Positions 30,493 through 39,774 of a stretch of DNA of 64,000 nt are shown here, in pieces. Both the position numbers and the translations under genes were made by a program. The stretch comes from Cupriavidus sp. WGlv3 (lineage in GTDB: Bacteria; Pseudomonadota; Gammaproteobacteria; Burkholderiales; Burkholderiaceae): positions 372,001-436,000 of the forward strand of contig NZ_JALHRX010000003.1 of NCBI RefSeq assembly GCF_023952475.1, given 5' to 3'. The notes below the pieces were generated by a model. It worked only from the letters and a program-made list of their open reading frames with translations, was not told the DNA's origin and did no database searches. How positions within the stretch are numbered: the stretch's first letter is position 1; each line of letters begins with the position of its first letter.

Positions 30493-31596
30493 CTAGCCCG
30501 CGTAGGCCATGGCGCGGCGGTACCACTCATGGAAGTGCTGCATGCCGTCTTCCATCGGCGACTGGTACGGGCCGACCTCGCTGGTGCCGCGCTTGAGCAG
30601 CGCCAGCCGGCCGGCATCCATGCGCTCGGCGATTTCGTCGTCCTCGATGCAGGTTTCCATGTAGGCGGCGCGCTCGGCCTCGACGAACTCGCGCTCGAAC
30701 AGCGCGATCTCCTCGGGGTAGTAGAACTCCACCACATTGCGGGTCTTGCGCGGGCCGATCGGATGCAGCGTCGAGATCACCAGCACGTTCGGGTACCACT
30801 CCACCATGATGTTGGGGTAGTAGGTGAGCCAGATCGCGCCGTGCTGGGGCAGCACGCCGTTATTGAAGCGCAGCACCGCGTCATGCCATTTCTGGTACGT
30901 CGGGCTGCCGGGGCGCTTCAGGCCGGCGTGCAGGCCGACGGTCTGCACGCTGTGCCATTCGCCGAACTCCCACTTCAGGTCGTCGCACGAGACGAAGCTG
31001 CCCAGCCCCGGGTGGAACGGCACCACATGGTAGTCCTCGAGGTAGACCTCGATGAAGGTCTTCCAGTTGTAGTCGCACTCGTGCACCTCGACGTGGTCGA
31101 GCATGTAGCCGTCGAAGTTCAGGTCCTGCGCCACGCCCAGCCGCGCCAGGTCGGCGCGCACGTCGCGCGGGCCCTCGAACAGCAGGCCGTTCCAGTTCTG
31201 CAGCGGCGAGCGCTTCAGGTGCAGGCAGGGCTGCTTGTCGAAATGCGGCGCGCCCAGCAGTTCGCCCTTGAGGTCGTAGGTCCAGCGGTGCAGGGGGCAG
31301 ACGATGTTCTGCTGGTTGCCGCGGCCGTTCAGCATGATGGCCTGGCGATGGCGGCAGACGTTGGACATCAGCTCGACGCCGGCGGCGTTGCGCACCAGCA
31401 TGCGGCCTTCGTCCTCGGCCTTGAGCGTGTGGTAGTCGCCGGTTTCCGGGACCATCAGTTCGTGGCCGACATAGCCCGGGCCATTGCTGAACAGCAGTTC
31501 GAGTTCTTGTTGATGCAGCGCTTCGTCGAAGTAGACGCCGACGGGCAGTTGCGAATCAGCCGGCGCCAGGTTGAGCGCGGTGCTGAGATTGGACAT
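30493..31596 (-). CDS. Rieske-type aromatic ring-hydroxylating oxygenase, large subunit
   Basis: 367 residues. The Rieske [2Fe-2S] ligands are Cys-x-His in NVCRHRQA and Cys-x2-His in VCPLHRWTYD. The mononuclear iron site appears as EVYLEDYHVVPFHPGLG (two His) with a downstream acidic ligand region. It belongs to the alpha-subunit family that hydroxylates or demethylates organic substrates with O2 and electrons from a reductase. No reductase or ferredoxin gene is adjacent, so it must use a partner encoded elsewhere. The start at 31596 (MSNLSTALNLAP) is preferred over the longer frame, which crosses an AT-rich regulatory gap. Substrate unknown. Confidence 0.88.
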   Translation of the reverse strand: MSNLSTALNLAPADSQLPVGVYFDEALHQQELELLFSNGPGYVGHELMVPETGDYHTLKAEDEGRMLVRNAAGVELMSNVCRHRQAIMLNGRGNQQNIVCPLHRWTYDLKGELLGAPHFDKQPCLHLKRSPLQNWNGLLFEGPRDVRADLARLGVAQDLNFDGYMLDHVEVHECDYNWKTFIEVYLEDYHVVPFHPGLGSFVSCDDLKWEFGEWHSVQTVGLHAGLKRPGSPTYQKWHDAVLRFNNGVLPQHGAIWLTYYPNIMVEWYPNVLVISTLHPIGPRKTRNVVEFYYPEEIALFEREFVEAERAAYMETCIEDDEIAERMDAGRLALLKRGTSEVGPYQSPMEDGMQHFHEWYRRAMAYAG

Positions 31597-31972
31597 TATC
31601 CCCACTCCCAGATGAACAGGTGAAAGCAGTGAACAACCCAACCATCGAAAATGGAATCGATTTGGGAAAGACTGCCGCCCGGCGGGATGCGCTGGCAACC
31701 CCTGGCGGCGAACGGAAGATTGTACCCGACCCGAAAAGTTAAGGGACTGATTTTTTTGCCTTTTTAGCGAAAAAGTCGACCCGGGTCGTCTTCTGGGTGC
31801 CGTAGCGGGCGCATTCGGAAAGACGACCCGAGCGCACAAGTCACTTCCGTATCGGAAGCACCCGATCGGGGCACGGTATCCCCCTGCAAGATGGGGTCAT
31901 GGCCGCGCTTTGGCGTAAAATCCGGGCTTCCCCATCCGGGTTTCCCCCGGGTTCCAGATTCCAGGGCCTGAT
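31597..31972. promoter_or_regulatory. Divergent regulatory gap between Rieske gene and xseB
   Basis: 376 bp with no gene. Contents: a minus-strand TACAAT at 31719-31724 (candidate -10 for the oxygenase), a plus-strand TAAAAT at 31916-31921 (candidate -10 for xseB), an AT-rich patch near 31740-31775, a 12-bp perfect palindrome CGACCCGGGTCG (31777-31788), and further CGACCCG copies at 31727 and 31824. Confidence 0.5.
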
Positions 31973-32278
31973 ATGCCAAAAACCACGACCGCTCCGGTCC
32001 AGACCGACAACACCGCCGACGCCGCCTCGGCGCCGCCCGCCTCCTACGAGGCGGCGATGGCCGAACTGGAAACGCTGGTGGCCAGCATGGAGAGCGGCGA
32101 ACTGCCGCTCGAGGCCTCGCTGGCGGCGTACCGCCGCGGCGCCGAGCTGGTGCGCTACTGCCAGCAGAAGCTGGAGCGGGTCGAACAGCAGGTGCGGGTA
32201 CTGGAGGGCGACGCGCTCAGGCCGCTGGCGGGCGAAGGCAACGGTGCCAATGGCGCACAGGAGACGGACGAGGCATGA
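31973..32278 (+). CDS. xseB: Exodeoxyribonuclease VII small subunit
   Basis: 101 residues. The core [40 protein letters not shown] is diagnostic for XseB, which coats the XseA nuclease; the ends are Ala/Thr- and Gly/Asn-rich. Its stop overlaps the ispA start (ATGA at 32275-32278), so the two are translationally coupled, and dxs follows. This xseB-ispA-dxs order is standard in many Proteobacteria. Confidence 0.95.
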   Translation: MPKTTTAPVQTDNTADAASAPPASYEAAMAELETLVASMESGELPLEASLAAYRRGAELVRYCQQKLERVEQQVRVLEGDALRPLAGEGNGANGAQETDEA

Positions 32279-33159
32279 GCGACTTCGCACAATGGATGCA
32301 GGCGCAGGGCGTGCGCACCGAGGCTGCCCTGCAGGCCGCGCTGCCCGACGCCGGCACGGTGCCGCATACGCTGCATGAAGCGATGCGCTATGCTGCGCTG
32401 GGTGGCGGCAAGCGCGTGCGTCCGCTGCTGGTCCATGCCGCCGGCGAAGTCAGCGGCGCGGCGCCGGCGGCCTGCGACGCGGCCGCCTGCGCGGTAGAGA
32501 TGATCCACGCCTATTCGCTGGTCCACGACGACATGCCGTGCATGGACGACGACGACCTGCGCCGCGGCCGCCCGACCGTGCACAAGGCCTATGACGAGGC
32601 CACCGCGCTGCTGGTAGGCGATGCGCTGCAGACCCAGGCCTTCGTCGTGCTGGCGGAAGCCGGGCCGATCGCGCCCGCGGTGCGGCTGCAGCTGGTGGCG
32701 GAACTGGCGCGGGCGTCGGGCTCGGCCGGCATGGCCGGCGGCCAGGCGATCGACCTGCAGAACGTGGGCCGGGCCATGACGCGCGACGCGCTCGAAGCCA
32801 TGCACCGCATGAAGACCGGCGCGCTGCTGCGCGCCAGCGTGCGCATGGGCGCGCTGTGTGGCGAGATCGATGCTCAGGGCCTGGCCGCGCTGGACCGCTA
32901 CGCGGCGGCGGTGGGATTGGCGTTCCAGGTCGTAGACGATATTCTGGACGTCACCGCGGATACCGCGACGCTGGGCAAGACCGCCGGCAAGGACGCCGCC
33001 CACGACAAGCCCACCTACGTGTCGCTGCTGGGGCTGGACGCGGCCCGCGAACTGGCCGGGTCGCTGCGTGCCGAGGCGTACGAGGCGCTGGCCGGCTTCG
33101 GCGCGCGCGCAGCGCGCCTGCGCGACCTGGCGGACCTGATCGTGCTGCGCACGCATTAA
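32275..33159 (+). CDS. ispA: Farnesyl diphosphate synthase
   Basis: 294 residues, trans-prenyltransferase. The first Asp-rich motif is [18 protein letters not shown], the second [13 protein letters not shown], with GGKRVRPLL near the N-terminus. It condenses IPP with DMAPP and GPP to farnesyl diphosphate for ubiquinone and undecaprenol synthesis. It is coupled to xseB by a four-base overlap and sits 24 bp before dxs, so supply and use of isoprenoid units are co-transcribed. Confidence 0.95.
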   Translation: MSDFAQWMQAQGVRTEAALQAALPDAGTVPHTLHEAMRYAALGGGKRVRPLLVHAAGEVSGAAPAACDAAACAVEMIHAYSLVHDDMPCMDDDDLRRGRPTVHKAYDEATALLVGDALQTQAFVVLAEAGPIAPAVRLQLVAELARASGSAGMAGGQAIDLQNVGRAMTRDALEAMHRMKTGALLRASVRMGALCGEIDAQGLAALDRYAAAVGLAFQVVDDILDVTADTATLGKTAGKDAAHDKPTYVSLLGLDAARELAGSLRAEAYEALAGFGARAARLRDLADLIVLRTH

Positions 33160-33183
33160 ACTAGAGCCGGCCGAACGGACATC

Positions 33184-35100
33184 ATGACCTACGCACTCCT
33201 CAACAAGATTGACGCCCCCGCGGACCTGCGCAAGCTCGACCGGCGCGAACTCCAGACCCTGGCCGACGAACTGCGCGCCTACGTGCTGGAGTCGGTCTCG
33301 CAGACCGGCGGGCACCTGTCGTCCAACCTGGGCACGGTCGAACTGACCATCGCGCTGCACTATGTCTTCAACACCCCCGATGACCGGCTGGTGTGGGACG
33401 TGGGCCACCAGAGCTATCCGCACAAGATCCTGACCGGACGCCGCGAGCGCATGCGCACGCTGCGCCAGTGGGGCGGCATCTCGGGCTTCCCGCGCCGCAG
33501 CGAGAGCGAATACGACACCTTCGGCACCGCGCACTCGTCGACCTCGATCTCGGCCGCGCTGGGCATGGCGCTGGGCGCGCGCACGCTGGGCGAAAAGCGC
33601 GTCTCGGTGGCGGTGATCGGCGACGGCGCGATGACCGCGGGCATGGCTTTCGAGGCGCTGAACAACGCCGGCGTCTACAAGGACCTGCCGCTGGTGGTGG
33701 TGCTCAACGACAACGACATGTCGATCTCGCCGCCGGTGGGTGCGCTCAACCGCCACCTGGCACGGCTGCTGAGCGGCCAGTTCTACGCCGCCACCAAGAA
33801 GGGCATCGAGAAGGTGCTGTCGGTGGCGCCGCCGGTGCTGGAGTTCGCCAAGCGCTTCGAGGAGCATGCCAAGGGCATGATGGTGCCGGCCACGCTGTTC
33901 GAGGAATTCGGCTTCAACTACATCGGCCCGATCGACGGCCACGACCTGAATTCGCTGGTGCCGACGCTGCAGAATATCCGCGAGCGCGCGCTCGAAGGCG
34001 GCGGCCCGCAGTTCCTGCACGTGGTCACCAAGAAGGGCCAGGGCTACAAGCTGGCCGAGGCCGACCCCATCCTGTACCACGGCCCGGGCAAGTTCAATCC
34101 GGCCGAAGGCATCCGCCCGGCCGCCAAGCCCGCGCGCAAGACCTACACCCAGGTGTTCGGCGACTGGCTGTGCGACATGGCCGCGGCCGACAAGCGCCTG
34201 GTCGGCATCACCCCGGCGATGCGCGAGGGCTCGGGCATGGTCGAGTTCGAGAAGCGCTTCCCCGACCGCTATTACGACGTCGGCATCGCCGAGCAGCATG
34301 CGGTGACCTTCGCCGGCGGGCTGGCGTGCGAGGGCCTCAAGCCGGTGGTGGCGATCTACTCGACCTTCCTGCAGCGCGGCTACGACCAGCTGATCCACGA
34401 CGTGGCGCTGCAGAACCTGCCGGTGGTGTTCGCGCTGGACCGCGCCGGCCTGGTCGGCGCCGACGGCGCGACCCACGCGGGCGCCTACGATATCGCCTAC
34501 CTGCGCTGCATCCCCAACATGATGGTGATGACGCCGTCCGACGAGAATGAGTGCCGCCAGTTGCTGACCACGGCATTCCAGCAGGACTGCCCGAGCGCGG
34601 TGCGCTATCCGCGCGGCTCGGGCCCGGGCGCGGCGATCGCCGCCGACCTGGCGCCGGTGCCGGTGGGCAAGGGCGTGGTGCGCCGCGAGGGCGGCGCGCG
34701 CGCCGGGCACCGTGTCGGCATGCTGGCGTTCGGCTCGATGGTGCAGCCGGCGCTGGGCGCGGCCGAGGCGCTGGACGCCACCGTGGCCGACATGCGCTTC
34801 GTCAAGCCGCTCGACGTGGCGCTGGTCAAGCGCCTGGCCGCCGAGCACGACTACCTGGTGACGGTGGAAGAGGGCAGCGTGATGGGCGGCGCCGGCAGCG
34901 CCGTGCTTGAGGCCCTGGCCGAGGCCGGCATCGACAAGCCGGTGCTGACACTGGGCCTGCCTGACCGCTTCGTCGACCATGGCGACCCGGCCTACCTGCT
35001 GCAGCAATGCGGCCTCGACGCGGCCGGCATCGAACGCTCGGTGCGCGAGCGTTTCGGGCTCGACCAGCGCCAGGTCACGGTCGCCTCGCGCGTGGCCTGA
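33184..35100 (+). CDS. dxs: 1-deoxy-D-xylulose-5-phosphate synthase
   Basis: 638 residues, normal for DXS. Thiamine diphosphate binding is seen in [20 protein letters not shown] with NDNDMSIS; the transketolase pyrimidine domain has [19 protein letters not shown] and [19 protein letters not shown], followed by the C-terminal transketolase domain. It joins pyruvate and glyceraldehyde-3-phosphate in the first step of the MEP pathway. A long hairpin follows the stop. Confidence 0.97.
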   Translation: MTYALLNKIDAPADLRKLDRRELQTLADELRAYVLESVSQTGGHLSSNLGTVELTIALHYVFNTPDDRLVWDVGHQSYPHKILTGRRERMRTLRQWGGISGFPRRSESEYDTFGTAHSSTSISAALGMALGARTLGEKRVSVAVIGDGAMTAGMAFEALNNAGVYKDLPLVVVLNDNDMSISPPVGALNRHLARLLSGQFYAATKKGIEKVLSVAPPVLEFAKRFEEHAKGMMVPATLFEEFGFNYIGPIDGHDLNSLVPTLQNIRERALEGGGPQFLHVVTKKGQGYKLAEADPILYHGPGKFNPAEGIRPAAKPARKTYTQVFGDWLCDMAAADKRLVGITPAMREGSGMVEFEKRFPDRYYDVGIAEQHAVTFAGGLACEGLKPVVAIYSTFLQRGYDQLIHDVALQNLPVVFALDRAGLVGADGATHAGAYDIAYLRCIPNMMVMTPSDENECRQLLTTAFQQDCPSAVRYPRGSGPGAAIAADLAPVPVGKGVVRREGGARAGHRVGMLAFGSMVQPALGAAEALDATVADMRFVKPLDVALVKRLAAEHDYLVTVEEGSVMGGAGSAVLEALAEAGIDKPVLTLGLPDRFVDHGDPAYLLQQCGLDAAGIERSVRERFGLDQRQVTVASRVA

Positions 35101-35117
35101 TCACCTGCCATCCCCAA

Positions 35118-35174
35118 GGGGATTCGGGCCACCGCACCACGGGTGCGTCCGAATTCCCTTACACTCCGTTTTTT
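35118..35174 (+). terminator. Long stem-loop after dxs, probable terminator
   Basis: GGGGATTCGG pairs with CCGAATTCCC, enclosing a second perfect stem CGCACC/GGTGCG. A run of T lies at 35169-35174, some ten bases after the stem, so termination may be partial. Confidence 0.6.
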
Positions 35175-35311
35175 GTGTTCGCAGCTGCGGGTCGGCACGC
35201 CAGTGCCGGGTCCCGTGGTTTCACACTCGTTGCGCGGCATGGAGGGACTGCGAAAATGCCGCGACCGTAAGGGCTTGCGCTTGCCTGGCGCGACCCTGGA
35301 GGAAACCGTAG
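35175..35311 (+). promoter_or_regulatory. Structured leader upstream of folE2
   Basis: Two clear hairpins: CGGCAC/GTGCCG with a 4-nt loop (35193-35208) and CGCGGCAT/ATGCCGCG with a 15-nt loop (35233-35263). I do not recognise a known riboswitch class. The layout would suit a structured 5' leader of folE2. Confidence 0.4.
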
Positions 35312-36115
35312 ATGAATGACATCAACCCCGCCTTCATCATGCCCGACGTCCAGTCGAGCCCCGACACCCGCCAGATCCCGATCCAGCGAGTCGGCGTGAA
35401 GGGCGTGCGCTATCCCGTGACCCTGAAGACCCCGGCCGGCATCGTGCCCACCGTCGGCACCTTCAACCTCGACGTGCACCTGCCCGCCGAGCAGAAGGGC
35501 ACGCATATGTCGCGCTTCGTCGCGCTGCTGGAGGAAGAGCGCGCGCCGCTGGAGCTGGCCAGTTTCCGGCTGATGCTGGACAAGATGCTGGAGAAGCTCG
35601 AAGCCGAGGCCGGCCGCATCGAGGTCACGTTCCCGTACTTCATCAGCAAGATCGCGCCGGTGTCGGGCGTGGAGTCGCTGCTGGACTACGAGGTCACGCT
35701 GACCGGCGAAGTGCGCAACGGCGCCACGCGGGTGTTCCTGAAGGCGCTGGTGCCGGTGACCAGCCTGTGCCCGTGCTCGAAGAAGATCTCGCAATACGGC
35801 GCGCACAACCAGCGCTCGCATATCACCATGAACGTCGAGCTGGCGGGCGAGCTGCCGGTGGAAGCGCTGGTGCGCATGGCCGAGGAAGAGGCGTCGTGCG
35901 AGCTGTGGGGGCTGCTCAAGCGGCCCGACGAAAAGTTCGTCACCGAGCGTGCTTACGAGAACCCCAAGTTCGTCGAGGACCTGGTGCGCGATATCGCCAT
36001 GCGGCTCAATGCGGACGAGCGCATCGTGGCCTATGTGCTGGAGGCGGAGAACTTCGAGTCGATCCACAACCACAGCGCGTATGCGGTGATCGAGCGGGAC
36101 AAGCGCGCCGGCTGA
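35312..36115 (+). CDS. folE2: GTP cyclohydrolase FolE2 (type IB)
   Basis: 267 residues, normal for GTP cyclohydrolase IB. The metal-ligand cysteine lies in [20 protein letters not shown], and [21 protein letters not shown] is the family N-terminus. It converts GTP to 7,8-dihydroneopterin triphosphate for folate synthesis. In several bacteria FolE2 replaces zinc-dependent FolE during zinc limitation under Zur; no obvious Zur palindrome is visible here, so it may be the main folate enzyme. GGAGG stands 11 bp before the ATG. Confidence 0.94.
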   Translation: MNDINPAFIMPDVQSSPDTRQIPIQRVGVKGVRYPVTLKTPAGIVPTVGTFNLDVHLPAEQKGTHMSRFVALLEEERAPLELASFRLMLDKMLEKLEAEAGRIEVTFPYFISKIAPVSGVESLLDYEVTLTGEVRNGATRVFLKALVPVTSLCPCSKKISQYGAHNQRSHITMNVELAGELPVEALVRMAEEEASCELWGLLKRPDEKFVTERAYENPKFVEDLVRDIAMRLNADERIVAYVLEAENFESIHNHSAYAVIERDKRAG

Positions 36116-36136
36116 TTGTGTCCGTCGCTGTCATGG

Positions 36137-36165
36137 AAAAAGCCACCAAAATTTGGTGGCTTTTT
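36137..36165. terminator. Bidirectional Rho-independent terminator between folE2 and tsaD
   Basis: A perfect 14-bp stem, AAAAAGCCACCAAA with TTTGGTGGCTTTTT around a single A, with T-runs on both strands. It serves the convergent folE2 and tsaD genes. Confidence 0.93.
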
Positions 36166-36202
36166 TGTTGCTTGCGAGCCTTAGCGTGGTGTCGTGGCAA
36201 GC

Positions 36203-37246
36203 TCAGGCGGCCGATGGCAACCGGATATCCGCCAGATCCCAGCGCGGCGTCACGCCATAACCGTATTCATGCCGCGCCAGTTCGGGAGCGGCCTGCAGCC
36301 GCATCGCGCCCGCAAACGCGATCATCGCGCCGTTGTCGGTGCAGAACGCCAGGTCAGGGTAGTAGACCTCGAGCTTGCGCTGCCTGCCAAGCTGGTCCAG
36401 TCGTTCGCGCAACTGCCGGTTGGCGCCGACGCCGCCGGCCACCACCAGCCGCTTGTGTCCGGTTTGCTTGAGCGCCGCCATCGACTTGGCCGCCAGCACG
36501 TCGACGATCGCATCGACAAAGGCGCGCGCGAGGTTGGCGCGGTCCTGCTCGCAGGTATTGGCCAGCTTGCGGGTTTGCGTCAGCACCGCGGTCTTCAGGC
36601 CGGCGAAGGAGAAATCCAGGTTGCCCGAATGCAGCATCGGCCGCGGCAGCTCGAACGCGCCGGGCACCCCGAACTCGGCCAGGCGCGACACTTCCGGCCC
36701 GCCCGGATAGCCCAGGCCGAGCAGCTTGGCGGTCTTGTCGAACGCTTCGCCGGCGGCATCGTCGAGGGTTTCGCCGAGCAGTGTGTAGTCGCCGATGCCG
36801 CGCACTTCCATCAGCTGCGTATGCCCGCCCGATACCAGCAGCGCCACGAACGGGAACGGCGGCGGCTCGCGCGTCAGCAGCGGCGACAGCAGGTGGCCTT
36901 CCAGGTGGTGCACGCCCACCATCGGCACGTTCAGCGCGAAGCCCAGCGCATTGGCTATCGAGGCGCCGACCAGCAGGGCGCCGGCCAGCCCGGGGCCCTG
37001 GGTGAAGGCAATGGCATCGATGTCCTGGCGGGTGCGGCCGGCGTCGGCCAGCACCTGCTCCAGCAGCGGCAGCACGCGGCGGATATGGTCGCGCGAGGCC
37101 AGCTCGGGGACCACGCCGCCGTAGTCGCGGTGCATGGCGATCTGCGAGTGCAGCGCGTGCGCAAGCAGGCCGGCGCCGGTGTCATAGAGGGCGAGGCCGG
37201 TTTCGTCGCAGGAAGATTCGATGCCGAGGACAAGCATGGGAGGCAT
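36203..37246 (-). CDS. tsaD: tRNA N6-adenosine threonylcarbamoyltransferase
   Basis: 347 residues. ASKHA-fold protein with [16 protein letters not shown] at the start and the metal-binding [11 protein letters not shown] (HxxxH), plus [16 protein letters not shown] near the C-terminus. With TsaB/TsaE it attaches the threonylcarbamoyl group to A37 of ANN-decoding tRNAs. The start at 37246 gives MPPMLVLG; Met4 is a possible alternative. It is divergent from the flavoprotein gene at 37393. Confidence 0.96.
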   Translation of the reverse strand: MPPMLVLGIESSCDETGLALYDTGAGLLAHALHSQIAMHRDYGGVVPELASRDHIRRVLPLLEQVLADAGRTRQDIDAIAFTQGPGLAGALLVGASIANALGFALNVPMVGVHHLEGHLLSPLLTREPPPFPFVALLVSGGHTQLMEVRGIGDYTLLGETLDDAAGEAFDKTAKLLGLGYPGGPEVSRLAEFGVPGAFELPRPMLHSGNLDFSFAGLKTAVLTQTRKLANTCEQDRANLARAFVDAIVDVLAAKSMAALKQTGHKRLVVAGGVGANRQLRERLDQLGRQRKLEVYYPDLAFCTDNGAMIAFAGAMRLQAAPELARHEYGYGVTPRWDLADIRLPSAA

Positions 37247-37337
37247 GAGGCCGTCTCCGGTCAGGGAAGCAGCCGTCGGAACAAGGGTTTGCGGGAAGCG
37301 CGCAGGGTAGCACAGCGGCGCGTGGCGCGCTTTTCGC

Positions 37338-37343
37338 TACAAT
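37338..37343 (+). promoter_or_regulatory. Candidate -10 element for the BaiN-like flavoprotein gene
   Basis: TACAAT preceded by TTTTCGC, 49 bp before the start at 37393. Confidence 0.4.
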
Positions 37344-37392
37344 CTGCCCTTTCTCAGGCGGTGGCAAGACACATGGATTCGCGAGGCGTGCA

Positions 37393-38652
37393 ATGAGCGG
37401 GGCAGCCCAGGCCCGGACCGGCCGGTATGACGTGGCGGTACTGGGCGCCGGCGCCGCGGGCATGATGTGCGCCGCGGTGGCGGGACAGAACGGCGCGCGC
37501 GTGGTGCTGATCGACCATGCCACCCGGCTTGCCGAGAAGATCCGCATCTCGGGCGGCGGCCGCTGCAATTTCACCAACCTGCAGGCCGGGCCCGCCAATT
37601 ACCTGTCGTCCAATCCGCACTTCTGCCGCTCGGCGCTGGCCCGCTACACGCCGCAGGATTTCCTGGCGCTGATGCGCCGCCATGGCATCGACTGGCACGA
37701 GAAGCACCGCGGCCAGCTGTTCTGCAACGACAGCGCCGAGGACGTGATCGCCATGCTGCGCGCCGAGTGCGACGCGGGTCAGGTGCGCTGGCAGACCGGC
37801 TGCGCGGTGGCGGAAATCCGGCGCGAGGATGATGACTTCCTGCTGCTGACCGCCGCGGGCACGGTGCGGGCGGGGGCGTTGGTGGTGGCCACCGGCGGCC
37901 TGTCGATCCCCAAGATCGGCGCCAGCGACTTCGGCTACCGTATCGCCCGGCAGTTCGGGCTGGGCATCGTCGAGACCCGGCCGGCGCTGGTGCCCTTGAC
38001 CTTCGACGGCAAGGACTGGGCGCCGTTCGTGCCGCTGGCGGGGGTCTCGCTGGAAGTCGATATCGCCACCGGCAGCGGCAAGGCCGCGGGCGCGTTCCGC
38101 GAGGACCTGCTGTGGACGCACCGCGGCCTGTCGGGCCCGGCGGTGCTGCAGATCTCCAGCTACTGGCATCCCGGCACGCCGGTCGCGATCGACCTGTTCG
38201 ATGGCGAGGACGCCGCCGAGTGGCTGCTGGAGCAGAAGGCCGGCAGCCGCAAGCACCTGGGCAACCTGCTGGCGCAACGGCTGCCGTCGCGGCTGGCCGA
38301 CGCATGGTGCGCGGCCGCGGGCGTCGCGGCGACGATGCCGCTGCATGACGTGACCGACAAGGCCTTGCGCAAGCTGGGCGCTACGCTCAACGACTGGCGC
38401 ATCGTGCCGTCCGGCACCGAGGGCTATCGCAAGGCCGAGGTCACGCTGGGCGGGGTCGACACCCGGGGGCTATCGTCGACCACCATGATGGCGCGCGACG
38501 TGCCGGGTCTGTATTTCATTGGCGAAGTGGTTGACGTGACCGGGTGGCTCGGGGGCTACAACTTCCAGTGGGCCTGGGCCTCCGCGGTGGCGGCGGGGCA
38601 GGCCGCGGCGGAGGCGGTACGGCAGGCCCGCGCCGGGCAATCGGCAGCTTGA
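37393..38652 (+). CDS. HI0933/BaiN-like NAD(P)/FAD-dependent oxidoreductase
   Basis: 419 residues. The FAD fold [18 protein letters not shown] at the N-terminus, [12 protein letters not shown] and the C-terminal [22 protein letters not shown] are diagnostic of the HI0933 flavoprotein family. Some members reduce bile-acid double bonds (BaiN), but most bacterial members have no assigned substrate. It precedes the rpsU operon promoter, and no link to it is evident. Confidence 0.88.
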   Translation: MSGAAQARTGRYDVAVLGAGAAGMMCAAVAGQNGARVVLIDHATRLAEKIRISGGGRCNFTNLQAGPANYLSSNPHFCRSALARYTPQDFLALMRRHGIDWHEKHRGQLFCNDSAEDVIAMLRAECDAGQVRWQTGCAVAEIRREDDDFLLLTAAGTVRAGALVVATGGLSIPKIGASDFGYRIARQFGLGIVETRPALVPLTFDGKDWAPFVPLAGVSLEVDIATGSGKAAGAFREDLLWTHRGLSGPAVLQISSYWHPGTPVAIDLFDGEDAAEWLLEQKAGSRKHLGNLLAQRLPSRLADAWCAAAGVAATMPLHDVTDKALRKLGATLNDWRIVPSGTEGYRKAEVTLGGVDTRGLSSTTMMARDVPGLYFIGEVVDVTGWLGGYNFQWAWASAVAAGQAAAEAVRQARAGQSAA

Positions 38653-38726
38653 GTCAAGCTGTATTTGTGCCGTATGAATCACACGCGGCACGCCAGTTGC
38701 ACGCCACTTCCGCGCCGGATTGTTGG

Positions 38727-38735
38727 TGCTACAAT
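38727..38735 (+). promoter_or_regulatory. Extended -10 promoter for rpsU operon
   Basis: TGCTACAAT, an extended -10 (TG-N-TACAAT), 52 bp before rpsU. The same nine bases recur before rpoD at 41737-41745. Confidence 0.6.
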
Positions 38736-38786
38736 CCACAACTTCGTAACGCCGCCATCCCGAAAATACTTTCATTTTCCGGCCAA

Positions 38787-38999
38787 ATGACTACGATCCG
38801 CCTCAAGGAAAACGAGCCTTTTGAAGTTGCCCTGCGCCGTTTCAAGCGCACCATCGAGAAGAACGGCCTGCTCCCGGAACTGCGGGCCCGCGAGTTTTAC
38901 GAAAAACCCACCGCCGCGCGCAAGCGCAAGAAGGCTGCCGCAGAGAAGCGCCATTACAAGCGCATCCGCAGCCAGATGCTGCCGAAGAAGCTGTACTGA
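38787..38999 (+). CDS. rpsU: 30S ribosomal protein S21
   Basis: 70 residues, full length and typical: [20 protein letters not shown], then a Lys/Arg-rich tail ending MLPKKLY. It binds 16S rRNA near the anti-Shine-Dalgarno region. It heads the macromolecular synthesis cluster with yqeY, dnaG and rpoD, linking translation, primer synthesis and transcription. Confidence 0.97.
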   Translation: MTTIRLKENEPFEVALRRFKRTIEKNGLLPELRAREFYEKPTAARKRKKAAAEKRHYKRIRSQMLPKKLY

Positions 39000-39124
39000 C
39001 ACCGGCTTCGCGCTTGCCCCTGACCCGCTGTGGCGTATGCTCGGCGGGTTTTTGCGTTATGGGCCTTGCAGGAGCGGCATCCGCCGCCATGTGTAAGTGC
39101 CTGCCCACTTTCTGGAAGATCACG

Positions 39125-39574
39125 ATGTCCCTCAAAGCCCGTATCAGCGAAGACATGAAGACCGCCATGCGCGCCCGCGAGACCGAGCGCCTTGGCACCA
39201 TCCGCTTGCTGCTGGCGGCGATCAAGCAGCGCGAAGTCGACGAGCGCGTGGAACTGGACGATACCGCCGTGCTGGCGGTAGTCGAAAAGCTGATCAAGCA
39301 GCGCAAGGACTCGATCGCGCAGTTCCAGCAGGCCGGCCGCAACGACCTCGCCGACAAGGAACTGGCCGAGGTCGAGGTGCTGAAGGTCTACATGCCCGCC
39401 GCGCTGTCGGACGAGGAGGTGGCCGCCGAGGTGCAGCAGGCCGTAGCCGACACCGGCGCTGCCGGCCCGCAAGACATGGGCAAGGTCATGGGCGTGCTCA
39501 AGGGCAAGCTGGCCGGCCGTGCCGACATGACCGCCGTATCAGCCCTGGTCAAGGCCGCGCTTGCACCAAAGTAA
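39125..39574 (+). CDS. GatB/YqeY domain-containing protein
   Basis: 149 residues, entirely a YqeY domain (MSLKARISEDMKTAMRARET; LRLLLAAIKQREVDERVEL-like core; GKVMGVLKGKLAGRADM). The domain resembles the tRNA-binding tail of GatB, but the stand-alone protein's role is unsettled. It lies between rpsU and dnaG, the common arrangement in betaproteobacteria. Confidence 0.93.
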   Translation: MSLKARISEDMKTAMRARETERLGTIRLLLAAIKQREVDERVELDDTAVLAVVEKLIKQRKDSIAQFQQAGRNDLADKELAEVEVLKVYMPAALSDEEVAAEVQQAVADTGAAGPQDMGKVMGVLKGKLAGRADMTAVSALVKAALAPK

Positions 39575-39678
39575 ATACTGATTTAATCGGTTGTAAGCGC
39601 GATGCGGGCAAGCTCGGTGTAAATCACCGGAGTTGCGCGCAGATGTGAAGCAATCCGGGCGGCCGTTCCGCGCTGCAC

Positions 39679-39684
39679 TACAAT
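39679..39684 (+). promoter_or_regulatory. Candidate -10 element for dnaG
   Basis: TACAAT in the 200-bp gap after yqeY, 91 bp before the dnaG start. The -35 region is weak. Confidence 0.35.
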
Positions 39685-39774
39685 ATTCCGATAGCAGCCG
39701 GGCGCCGCACCGGTCACGCATTCCAAAAAGGGCCGCCCGCCGTGGGACGGCCAAGCCTCAGGACGGTCAGTCGG

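Noticed and set aside
35175..35311. Cobalamin or known THF riboswitch before folE2
   Set aside because: No recognisable conserved box of these classes was found; only generic hairpins are visible.
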